8,909 nt of DNA from JALZHR01 sp036389695 (GTDB lineage Bacteria; Acidobacteriota; Blastocatellia; Pyrinomonadales; Pyrinomonadaceae): the NCBI GenBank assembly GCA_036389695.1, contig DASVWG010000371.1:1-8909 (forward strand), in the 5' to 3' direction. The position numbers and the translations under genes are program-made. Shown here in pieces: positions 1 to 5,461 of this stretch (positions are counted from its first letter, which is position 1; each line of letters starts with the position of its first letter). The notes below the pieces were generated by a model that had not been told where the DNA came from, did no database searches, and saw only the letters and a list, made by a program, of their open reading frames with translations.

Positions 1-101
1 ATCTGCTGGACGAAGGCGAAATGGTTCGCCATCATCCCGAAAAACTGGCGCAGGTCGTTCTTCTCTGCGCTGTGCAACTTCATCAAAAAATGTTAATTTA
101 A
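1..101 (+). CDS. 3' end of an unidentified gene (C-terminal 32 residues)
   Basis: The frame beginning at base 3 is open from the window edge to TAA at 99-101 and reads LLDEGEMVRHHPEKL followed by AQVVLLCAVQLHQKMLI. I prefer this frame over the two others that are also open because its codons (CTG, GAC, GGC, CGC, GCG, GTC) match glmU usage and it gives an amphipathic helical tail. No family is recognised. The start and catalytic part lie outside the window. It is followed by 114 bp of non-coding DNA holding a hairpin repeat before glmU, so it may be a separate transcription unit. Confidence 0.45.
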   Translation, partial: LLDEGEMVRHHPEKLAQVVLLCAVQLHQKMLI

Positions 102-113
102 CAGGAAGATTAG

Positions 114-198
114 AACAGGATGGGCAGGATAAACAGGATAATAAGAACTTTCGCCTTAATTTTTAGGTTTTATCCTGTCTATCCTGTCTATCCTGTTT
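114..198. repeat. Inverted array of 9-bp ACAGGATNN / ATCCTGTNN units
   Basis: The left arm (114-142) is three 9-bp units of AACAGGATN type. The right arm (168-198) is three units of ATCCTGTCT type. The arms are reverse complements with only a few mismatches and are separated by about 25 nt, so the transcript can fold into a stem of roughly 28 bp. It lies between an upstream stop codon and glmU. It could act as a bidirectional terminator or be a dispersed REP-like element. Similar ATCCTGT-iterated repeats are known in many bacterial intergenic regions, and I see no coding content. Confidence 0.75.
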
Positions 199-214
199 GA
201 ATTTTTGTTGATTT

Positions 215-1753
215 ATGGAAAATCTGCCCAACGAACAACCGAAGCTCGACGTTTTGATTCTCGCCGCCGGACTCGGCACGCGAATGCGCTCGAATCTGGC
301 GAAGGTGCTGCACCGGCTCGACGGTCGCCCTTTGATAAATCACGTCTGCCGCACGGCGACCGCGCTCGCGCCGCGCAAAATTTACGTCGTCATCGGGCAT
401 CAGGGCGAAGAAGTCAAACAGGCGGTTCTGGAAGAGCTGGACAAAACGCACGTCGAGTTTGTCTGGCAAAACGAGCAATTAGGAACAGGTCACGCCGTCA
501 ACTCCGCGCGCGAATTTCTGGAAAATGAAGATTCGATTCTGATGGTGCTTTCGGGAGATGTGCCGATGATTCGCGCCGAAACCTTAGCCGGAATCGTGCG
601 CCAGCACCAGACGCATCGCGGGCGCGGCGCGACGGGCACGATTCTGACCGTCAAGCTCGACGACCCGACCGGCTACGGCAGAATCATCCGCGACGACGCG
701 GGGCTTTTCGATAAAATCGTCGAGCAGAAAGACGCCACCGACGACCAGAAAAAAATCCGCGAAATCAATTCGGGCATTTACTGCTTCAACACCAAAAAGC
801 TTTTCAGCGCCCTGTCGCGCGTCAAAAACGAAAACGCGCAGGGCGAATATTATTTAACGGACGTGCCGGAGCTGCTTCGCGCCGACGGCGGAGACATCGC
901 CATCTACGCGCACCCGGACGCGCACGAAATCGAAGGCATCAATAACCGCGTGCAGCTTGCCGAGATGGAGCGCGTGTTGCGCCTGCGCGTCGTCAGGCGG
1001 CTGATGCTCGATTACGGCGTCAGCTTTATCAACCCGCAAGCCGCGTATATCAGCGAGCAGGCGAGCATCGGGCGCGACACGATAATCTATCCGAACGTCG
1101 TCATCGAAGGCGAAAGCGTCATCGGCGACGGCTGCACGATTCGCTCCGGCTCGCGGATTACGAATTCGCGCATCGGGCACGGCGTCGAGATTCTGGACAA
1201 CTGCGTGATTGTCAATTCGGAAGTCTCGAACAATTGCACCGTCGGACCGATGGCGCACCTTCGCGGTCACGCCAAGCTGGAAGAATCCGCGAAAGTCGGA
1301 AACTTTGTCGAGCTCAAGAAAACTATTTTGGGTCGCGGCTCGAAAGCCAGTCATCTAACATACCTGGGCGACGCGACCATCGGCGAAAAAACCAATATCG
1401 GCGCGGGCACGATTACGTGCAATTACGACGGCAAAAACAAACACGCTACGACAATCGGCAACAACGTCAGAATCGGCTCCGACACGATGCTCGTCGCGCC
1501 CGTCAAAGTCGGCGACGGCTCGGTTACCGGCGCGGGCGCCGTCGTCAACAAAGACGTTCCGCCTGATTCGCTGGTGGTGGGCGTTCCGGCGAAAGTAATA
1601 AAAAATTTGAAGGAAGAAGCGAAGGATAATTCGGAAATTACAGCGCGTCCGACATTAGCTGAGCGAATCGAAGAAAAGTCAAAACCGTTCAAAGAAAATT
1701 TAAAGGAAGAAACTGTTGATAATCCGGAAACGAAAACCGCCGAAATAAAATGA
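215..1753 (+). CDS. glmU: Bifunctional UDP-N-acetylglucosamine pyrophosphorylase / glucosamine-1-phosphate N-acetyltransferase
   Basis: GlmU acetylates glucosamine-1-phosphate with acetyl-CoA and then transfers UMP from UTP, giving cytoplasmic UDP-GlcNAc for peptidoglycan and LPS. The N-terminal nucleotidyltransferase domain (about 10-240) shows LAAGLGTRM (17-25), KVLH (30-33), QLGTGHAV (88-95) and SGDVPM (113-118). The C-terminal left-handed beta helix (about 262-465) contains the acetyltransferase signatures VGNFVELKK (361-369), SHLTYLGDA (379-387) with the likely catalytic His380 (His363 in E. coli), and NIGAGTITCNYDG (394-406). The 512-residue length exceeds the usual ~455 because of a Lys/Glu-rich tail after about 465 that contains a repeated NLKEE..DN.E motif. 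The ATG start places the first strand 10 residues in, as is normal; the ribosome binding site is poor. Its stop codon overlaps the next start (ATGA). Confidence 0.98.
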   Translation: MENLPNEQPKLDVLILAAGLGTRMRSNLAKVLHRLDGRPLINHVCRTATALAPRKIYVVIGHQGEEVKQAVLEELDKTHVEFVWQNEQLGTGHAVNSAREFLENEDSILMVLSGDVPMIRAETLAGIVRQHQTHRGRGATGTILTVKLDDPTGYGRIIRDDAGLFDKIVEQKDATDDQKKIREINSGIYCFNTKKLFSALSRVKNENAQGEYYLTDVPELLRADGGDIAIYAHPDAHEIEGINNRVQLAEMERVLRLRVVRRLMLDYGVSFINPQAAYISEQASIGRDTIIYPNVVIEGESVIGDGCTIRSGSRITNSRIGHGVEILDNCVIVNSEVSNNCTVGPMAHLRGHAKLEESAKVGNFVELKKTILGRGSKASHLTYLGDATIGEKTNIGAGTITCNYDGKNKHATTIGNNVRIGSDTMLVAPVKVGDGSVTGAGAVVNKDVPPDSLVVGVPAKVIKNLKEEAKDNSEITARPTLAERIEEKSKPFKENLKEETVDNPETKTAEIK

Positions 1754-1893
1754 AGAAAACCGACAAAAAATCCGCGCGTCAATCTTCCACGCCCGAACAA
1801 ATCTCGCCCGCCGAAGCCTTAAAAAGAATGAAAAGTTTTTCGGGCGAAAGAAAGGAGAAATTCATTGCCTCTATCCGCCAGAGCCAGAATTGA
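1750..1893 (+). CDS. Small 47-aa hypothetical protein, first member of an overlapping gene pair
   Basis: The ATG overlaps the glmU stop as ATGA, the usual sign of translational coupling, and the ORF overlaps the following gene by 29 bp in another frame. The product is highly basic and soluble. Its N-terminal half (MKKTDKKSARQSSTP) looks disordered. The C-terminal half (about 18-47: ISPAEALKRMKSF, then GERKEKFIASIRQSQN) looks like two short amphipathic helices. There is no signal peptide or membrane segment. Support for reality is the tight fit between glmU and the next gene. Against it are the small size and lack of its own Shine-Dalgarno sequence. It resembles in shape the small partner of two-gene modules such as antitoxins, but no family is recognised and that function is not shown. 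Confidence 0.6.
   Translation: MKKTDKKSARQSSTPEQISPAEALKRMKSFSGERKEKFIASIRQSQN
1854..1857 (+). promoter_or_regulatory. Ribosome binding site deciding the TTG start of the 110-aa gene
   Basis: GGAG within GAAAGAAAGGAG lies 7 nt upstream of TTG at 1865. It is the best Shine-Dalgarno match in this part of the window and lies inside the upstream small ORF. It supports TTG as initiator, because there is no ATG in the first part of the downstream frame. Confidence 0.75.
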
Positions 1894-2197
1894 AATTTAC
1901 CTGCCGGACAGGAAAAAAGCCGTTTATCGTCGTTTATTAAAGGTGTTCGAGCAGGAATTTCTGCAAACCTTCGGCGGCTGCACGGTTATCAGAGACATCA
2001 AAGGTTTGTATCTTTCGGCAAACGGTAAACCGGACGCGGACAAAATCAATCTGGTCTACGCCGACACGCCGTTTGATTTCGAGAAAAATTTCAAGGCTCT
2101 TTCAAAATATGCGGACGAACTGAAACAAGCGGCGCTCGAAGCCAGCGAGGAAGAGTCAATTTTAATCGTCGTTCATAAAATTTATCATTCGGTTTAA
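1865..2197 (+). CDS. Conserved-looking hypothetical protein, 110 aa
   Basis: Translation starts at TTG, chosen for the GGAG seven bases upstream and because no ATG lies near. The protein is soluble, with no signal peptide or membrane segment. The order of elements looks like a compact alpha/beta fold: strand RIEIYLP (8-14), helix KAVYRRLLKVFEQEFL (18-33), a GGCTVIRDIKGLYL strand pair (36-49), the strand KINLVYADTPFDF (58-70), helix 75-91, and a final strand SILIVVHKIYH (98-108). I do not recognise a named family. It overlaps the 47-codon ORF by 29 bp and ends 8 bp before the secretin-like gene, so these genes are probably co-transcribed with glmU. An enzymatic or toxin role would be a guess, as no catalytic motif is visible. 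Confidence 0.87.
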   Translation: MPLSARARIEIYLPDRKKAVYRRLLKVFEQEFLQTFGGCTVIRDIKGLYLSANGKPDADKINLVYADTPFDFEKNFKALSKYADELKQAALEASEEESILIVVHKIYHSV

Positions 2198-2205
2198 GAC
2201 GCGCT

Positions 2206-2952
2206 ATGAAAATAAATTTTTTAATCGGTTTATTTATGCTGGCGATTTTCTGTATCGTTAATGTTTCGGCGCAGGAGAGTTCCGGCGGCGGAGAACCGGG
2301 AAAAAATGTAGCGAAGCTCTTTGAATTTATAAAGCGAAAGGGAAAACCGATTCTCGAAGAATCACAGGTCAAAGCCTTTTGCCAGCCGGATTTCGTCGGC
2401 GAAGAGATAAACTTAAACGTCGTCGAAGCGGATTTGGGAGATATTTTGAATTATATAACCGAGCAACACGGCTTTGATTTTGTGATTGACAAAGCTGTTA
2501 AATCACAGCCAATCACCGTGAAGGTGACCGGCATGCCTTGGAATAAAGCTCTCAATACGATTCTCGAATTGCAAGGGCTAATGATTCAGTGTCATAGTTC
2601 GGTGCTTCGCATCGCGGAACGAAGTGTTCTCGAACGGGAAGGCTTGTGCCGTCTTCGCGAGCATGAACCGGATAATTCTCCGCTTTACACGGAATTTATT
2701 AAGCTCAAGCGACCGTCGCAATGTTCAAACGACTGGTCGTGCGAACAAAAAACATCATTCGCGCTTAAGCAGCTAAAACAAATCGTCGAGCATCGTCTGT
2801 CGAAAAGAGGCGCGGTCGAAGCGGACGAATATTCGCAAACGCTTATCATAACCGATGTGCGCGAAAACCTGGAATTCCTTAAACATCTCGTGGCGCTGCT
2901 TAATACCGAGGATTTTTACAATAAGATAGAAGAAGATAAAGAAAGTTTTTAA
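2206..2952 (+). CDS. Secreted protein with secretin/PilQ-type N-terminal domains but no secretin barrel
   Basis: A signal peptide is clear: MKINF, a hydrophobic core (6-20) and a probable signal peptidase I site after VSA (residue 22). No lipobox is present. Residues about 67-137 match the STN / PilQ N0-like pattern: LNVVEADLGDILNYI, then HGFDFVIDKAV, ITVKVTGMPWNKALNTIL and SVLRIA. Residues about 158-233 fit a secretin N1-like domain (YTEFIKLK, LSKRGAVEADEY, TLIITDVRENLEFLKHL). In PilQ or GspD an outer-membrane barrel of about 250 residues would follow; here the ORF ends at 248 in an acidic tail. It may be a periplasmic adaptor, a degenerate secretin, or an independent STN protein. Cysteines 59, 130, 148, 173 and 179 could form disulfides. 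The start has no obvious Shine-Dalgarno and follows the 110-aa gene by 8 bp. Confidence 0.85.
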   Translation: MKINFLIGLFMLAIFCIVNVSAQESSGGGEPGKNVAKLFEFIKRKGKPILEESQVKAFCQPDFVGEEINLNVVEADLGDILNYITEQHGFDFVIDKAVKSQPITVKVTGMPWNKALNTILELQGLMIQCHSSVLRIAERSVLEREGLCRLREHEPDNSPLYTEFIKLKRPSQCSNDWSCEQKTSFALKQLKQIVEHRLSKRGAVEADEYSQTLIITDVRENLEFLKHLVALLNTEDFYNKIEEDKESF

Positions 2953-2978
2953 CTTTTAAGAAACTTAAATTAAAAATT

Positions 2979-4841
2979 ATGTGTGGAATTGTTGGATACG
3001 TCGGAAATAAACAAGTTGTGCCGTTAATCATTGACGGTTTGCGGAAGCTGGAATATCGCGGTTACGATTCGGCTGGCATCGCCGTCGTTGACGGAAACAA
3101 CGACCTCGAGATTCGCCGCGCCGAAGGGAAGTTGCGGAATCTCGAAGAATGTATACGCCTCAGCCCGCTCGACGGAAATTACGGCATCGGGCATACGCGC
3201 TGGGCGACGCACGGGCGTCCGACCGAGGAAAACGCGCACCCGCACCGCGACTGCACGGGCAGAATCGTGGTCGTGCATAACGGCATTATCGAAAATTATC
3301 TGCCATTGAAGGAACGCCTGAAAGAGCAGGGACACGTTTTCAAAACCGAAACCGATACGGAAATCGTCGCGCATTTAATCGAAGAATTTATGAAAGCCGA
3401 GGGGCTGGGTTTCGAGCAAGCCGTGCAGAAAACCGTCCGTCACCTGCGCGGAATCTTCGCGCTTTCGATTATCTCGGCGGACGAGCCGGATATGATTATC
3501 GCCGTCCGCGAAGGTCCGCCGGTCGTCATCGGCTTGGGCGACGGCGAATTTTTTGTCGCCAGCGACATTCCCGCGATTTTGCAGCACACGCGCGACGTTT
3601 TTTATCTCGGCGAAAAGGAAATCGCGGTTTTGACGAAAGACTCGGTGCGCGTCACGGATTTTGACGGCAACATCGTCGAGCCGAAACAGCAGCGCATCAC
3701 GTGGGACCCGATTATGGCGGAAAAAGGCGGCTTCAAGCATTTTATGCTGAAGGAAATTTACGAGCAGCCGCGCGCCGTCCGCGATACCGTGCGCGGGCGA
3801 ATCTCGCTCGACACCGGCAATATTTATCTCGACACGATGAATATTGCCGAAGAAGAATTCCGCGCCATGACGAACATCAAAATCGCCGCCTGCGGAACTT
3901 CGTGGCACGCCGGAATCGCCGGAAAATATATGATTGAACATCTCGCGCGCCTGTCTGTCGAAGTCGATTACGCTTCGGAATTTCGCTATCGCGACCCGGT
4001 TCTGGACGAAAACACACTGTTAATCGTCATCTCGCAATCGGGCGAGACAGCCGACACAATTGCCGCGATGCGCGAAGCCAGGCAAGCCGGCTGTAAAGTT
4101 CTGGCAATCTGCAACGTGCAGGGCTCGATGATTCACCGCGAAGCCGACGGAACTATCTTAACGCACGCCGGACCGGAAATCGGCGTCGCTTCGACCAAAG
4201 CCTTTACGTCGCAGATGATTGCGCTGTATCTTTTCGCGCTGTATCTCGGACAGCTGCGCGGGAAACTGGACGAAACGCAATCCAAATATCACGCGCAGCA
4301 ACTGGCGGAGCTGCCCTTGAAAATCGAGCATCTTTTAAACGACGCCGATTCAATCGAAGAGCTTTCCAGAGAATTCTTCCGCTCGCAGGATTTTCTTTAC
4401 TTGGGGCGCGGCATCAATTTTCCGGTTTCGCTCGAAGGCGCTTTAAAATTAAAGGAAATTTCCTACATTCACGCCGAAGGCTATCCGGCGGGCGAGATGA
4501 AACACGGACCGAACGCGCTGATTGACGAAAAACTGCCCGTCGTCGTCATCAACACGCGCGAAAAGGGAAACGCCGCCTCGGAGCTTCGCTACGAAAAAAC
4601 GCATTCGAACATCGTCGAAGTCAAAGCGCGCGACGGCATCGTCATTTCGGTCTTAAGCGAGGGCGACGAAATGAGCTCGCACGTCTCCGACCACGTCATC
4701 GAAATCCCCGAAACGTCCGATTTGCTCGCGCCGATTCTCTCCATCGTCCCTTTGCAGCTTCTGGCATATCACATCGCCGTCCGCCGCGGCTGCGACGTCG
4801 ACCAGCCGCGAAATCTGGCGAAATCGGTGACGGTTGAGTAA
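2979..4841 (+). CDS. glmS: Glutamine--fructose-6-phosphate aminotransferase (isomerizing), glucosamine-6-phosphate synthase
   Basis: GlmS converts fructose-6-phosphate and glutamine to glucosamine-6-phosphate and glutamate in the cytoplasm, the first committed step toward UDP-GlcNAc. The N-terminal class II glutaminase begins MCGIVGYVG with nucleophile Cys2 exposed after Met removal, and has TRWATHG (73-79), HNGIIEN (100-106) and TDTE (125-128). Two SIS sugar-isomerase domains follow, with CGTSWHAG (305-312), SQSGETADT (352-360), ASTKAFTSQ (404-412), EGALKLKE (486-493) and MKHGP (507-511). The C-terminus DQPRNLAKSVTVE carries the Schiff-base lysine (Lys615, Lys603 in E. coli). The 620-residue length is normal and all key residues are present. 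The 26-bp spacer upstream is AT-rich with no strong ribosome binding site and is too short for a glmS ribozyme. Confidence 0.99.
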   Translation: MCGIVGYVGNKQVVPLIIDGLRKLEYRGYDSAGIAVVDGNNDLEIRRAEGKLRNLEECIRLSPLDGNYGIGHTRWATHGRPTEENAHPHRDCTGRIVVVHNGIIENYLPLKERLKEQGHVFKTETDTEIVAHLIEEFMKAEGLGFEQAVQKTVRHLRGIFALSIISADEPDMIIAVREGPPVVIGLGDGEFFVASDIPAILQHTRDVFYLGEKEIAVLTKDSVRVTDFDGNIVEPKQQRITWDPIMAEKGGFKHFMLKEIYEQPRAVRDTVRGRISLDTGNIYLDTMNIAEEEFRAMTNIKIAACGTSWHAGIAGKYMIEHLARLSVEVDYASEFRYRDPVLDENTLLIVISQSGETADTIAAMREARQAGCKVLAICNVQGSMIHREADGTILTHAGPEIGVASTKAFTSQMIALYLFALYLGQLRGKLDETQSKYHAQQLAELPLKIEHLLNDADSIEELSREFFRSQDFLYLGRGINFPVSLEGALKLKEISYIHAEGYPAGEMKHGPNALIDEKLPVVVINTREKGNAASELRYEKTHSNIVEVKARDGIVISVLSEGDEMSSHVSDHVIEIPETSDLLAPILSIVPLQLLAYHIAVRRGCDVDQPRNLAKSVTVE

Positions 4842-4879
4842 ATTCGGGCAGGAGAAAATTTACTTGTGCGGAAAAACAA

Positions 4880-4887
4880 TAAAACTG
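4880..4887. repeat. Left target-site duplication of the MITE
   Basis: TAAAACTG directly abuts the left end of the element and is repeated exactly at its right end (5109-5116). An exact 8-bp match at both junctions indicates transposition-generated duplication and a fairly recent insertion. Confidence 0.85.
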
Positions 4888-4923
4888 GGTAGTGTCCTAA
4901 TAGAGTGTTGCCGGAAAAAACAG

Positions 4924-4943
4924 CCACGTCCTGCAGGACGTGG
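4924..4943. repeat. Left subterminal perfect palindrome of the MITE (20 bp)
   Basis: CCACGTCCTGCAGGACGTGG is its own reverse complement and contains a PstI-like CTGCAG centre. A copy with one mismatch lies at 5059-5078 near the other end, so the pair also forms a subterminal inverted repeat. Confidence 0.9.
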
Positions 4944-4963
4944 TCGGAAAAAACGAATCAATA

Positions 4964-5037
4964 AAAGGGCGTTTCAACGTCCTTCCCAGACAATGAATTG
5001 GCTCAAGCCAAAGAAAAAGGACGTTGAAACGCCCTTT
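4964..5037. repeat. Central long hairpin of the MITE (21-bp perfect stem)
   Basis: Bases 4964-4984 and 5017-5037 are perfect reverse complements over 21 bp; each arm contains GGGCGTTTCAACGTCC or its complement. The 32-nt loop holds a smaller hairpin, TTGGCT/AGCCAA at 4998-5011. The arrangement is symmetric about the middle of the element. Confidence 0.92.
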
Positions 5038-5058
5038 CGATATTTATCCATCATTTGA

Positions 5059-5078
5059 CCACGCCCTGCAGGACGTGG
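5059..5078. repeat. Right subterminal palindrome of the MITE
   Basis: CCACGCCCTGCAGGACGTGG differs by one base from the perfect palindrome at 4924-4943. The single change breaks one base pair in the palindrome. Confidence 0.88.
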
Positions 5079-5108
5079 CTATCAGCATCTCTTTATTAGG
5101 ACACTACC

Positions 5109-5116
5109 TAAAACTG
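5109..5116. repeat. Right target-site duplication of the MITE
   Basis: TAAAACTG immediately follows the right end of the element and equals 4880-4887. Confidence 0.85.
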
Positions 5117-5123
5117 AGATTTC

Positions 5124-5152
5124 TTGACAAACCATTAAAAATCGATTAATTT
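5124..5152 (+). promoter_or_regulatory. Candidate sigma-70-type promoter for the structured RNA
   Basis: A perfect TTGACA lies at 5124-5129. With a 17-bp spacer the matching -10 position is TAATTT (5147-5152), only a weak match to TATAAT. Transcription would start about 20 nt upstream of the closing stem of the candidate RNA at 5178, which is a plausible distance. The evidence is a single good hexamer in AT-rich DNA. Confidence 0.3.
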
Positions 5153-5177
5153 CAGTTCAAATTTTAGTTTGTAAATT

Positions 5178-5354
5178 AAACCGACGACATAGAATCCGGA
5201 AGGGTGAAAATCCCTGTAGCTCATTGCAGCGACTAAAGACTTTTAAGAATTTGTAGAAGGGCGAAAACATTGGTTTTCATCAAAGCTCTCGTTATTTTGC
5301 TTTCGGCAAAAAGGCTGGCACAAATTCTGATAAGGATTCAAAATGTCCCGGTTT
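5178..5354 (+). ncRNA. Candidate structured RNA, cobalamin-riboswitch-like fold with terminator stem
   Basis: The two ends pair in a closing stem: AAACCG (5178-5183), GACAT (5186-5190) and GAATCC (5192-5197) against GGATTC (5334-5339), ATGTC (5343-5347) and CGGTTT (5349-5354), 17 pairs in three blocks. Inside, in order, are AGGG-UGAAAAU-CCCU (5201-5215); a small stem around 5216-5228; and AGAATTTGT (5246-5254) with ACAAATTCT (5320-5328), enclosing GAAAAC-ATTG-GTTTTC (5263-5278) and TTTTGC-TTTCG-GCAAAA (5295-5311). The order GGAA, GUGAAAAUC loop, small stem, ACUAAAG, enclosed hairpin ending in AAGG, then CUGAUA resembles the cobalamin riboswitch core (GGGAA, GUGAAAAUC, ACUGUAAG, GGGAAGG, CAGGAUACC). 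The CCACUG and CCCGC boxes are diverged. No B12 gene follows; the next gene is a CHAT-NTPase. It could equally be an unrelated regulatory or small RNA. Confidence 0.5.
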
Positions 5355-5366
5355 TTTTTGTTTTTT
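5334..5366 (+). terminator. Terminator formed by the closing stem of the structured RNA plus a T8-G-T6 tract
   Basis: The 3' strand of the closing stem (5334-5354) runs straight into TTTTTTTT (5352-5359), G, then TTTTTT (5361-5366). A stable stem ending in a U-run is the form of an intrinsic terminator. It lies 96 bp before the CHAT-NTPase start. It could end a free small RNA or attenuate read-through into the gene, with any downstream transcription coming from read-through or a second promoter. Confidence 0.6.
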
Positions 5367-5461
5367 AGTTAACGTTTTAATATTTGTTATTATCCGCCTC
5401 TCGTTTTGAAATAATGACTTAGCTTCAGTCGCTTGCTGTTTTTATTGGAGGTCTTATTTGA
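5367..5461 (+). promoter_or_regulatory. AT-rich leader of the CHAT-NTPase gene with strong ribosome binding site
   Basis: This stretch has no ORF of note. AATAAT at 5410-5415 could be a -10 element, with TTATTA 17 bp upstream as a poor -35, so a separate promoter is possible but weak. GGAGG at 5447-5451 lies 10 nt before the ATG at 5462 and is a strong Shine-Dalgarno sequence. An in-frame TGA (5459-5461) immediately precedes the ATG, so the coding region cannot start further upstream. Confidence 0.45.

Larger units (their letters stand above)
4888..5108. mobile_element. 221-bp non-autonomous MITE with terminal inverted repeats
   Basis: The ends are inverted copies: GGTAGTGTCCTAATAGAG at 4888-4905 against the reverse complement of 5091-5108, 17 of 18 identical. 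Exact 8-bp direct repeats TAAAACTG flank it at 4880-4887 and 5109-5116. Inside are two subterminal palindromes around CCTGCAGG and a large central hairpin, but no transposase gene. It is therefore a miniature element mobilised in trans. GG-starting ends with an 8-bp duplication occur in IS1595- and ISL3-type elements among others; the parent family cannot be fixed from this sequence. It sits 46 bp after glmS and 7 bp before a TTGACA hexamer, so it separates the amino-sugar cluster from the accessory gene and may affect transcription between them. Confidence 0.88.

Noticed and set aside
854..1354. 166-codon ORF on the - strand within glmU
   Set aside because: Its composition (Ala, Asp, Arg, Val-rich) is that of an antisense shadow of a GC-biased gene; glmU is certain on the other strand.
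2953..2978. Possible glmS ribozyme before glmS
   Set aside because: The gap to the previous gene is only 26 bp of AT-rich sequence, far too short for the ribozyme, and has no conserved core.
3375..3941. 188-codon ORF on the - strand within glmS
   Set aside because: Antisense shadow of a certain housekeeping gene.
4834..5058. 74-codon + strand ORF (with RPAGRG and QRPSQTMNWLKPK segments)
   Set aside because: It starts inside the end of glmS and runs through the MITE palindromes; its residues are just translated inverted repeats. No ribosome binding site fits.
5231..5328. Group I intron core (GCAGCGACTAAAGAC resembling the R element)
   Set aside because: No matching S element (AGATATAGTC-type) or P and Q elements are found, and the segment interrupts no gene.
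5326..5347. CTGATAAGG...CAAAATGTC resembling a hammerhead ribozyme core
   Set aside because: The obligate CUGANGA is not met (CUGAUAA) and the GAAA segment is missing; the bases are better explained as the 3' side of the closing stem.
5178..5354. Retron or CRISPR-associated RNA
   Set aside because: There is no reverse transcriptase, Cas gene or repeat-spacer array in the window; the fold fits a riboswitch-like junction better.
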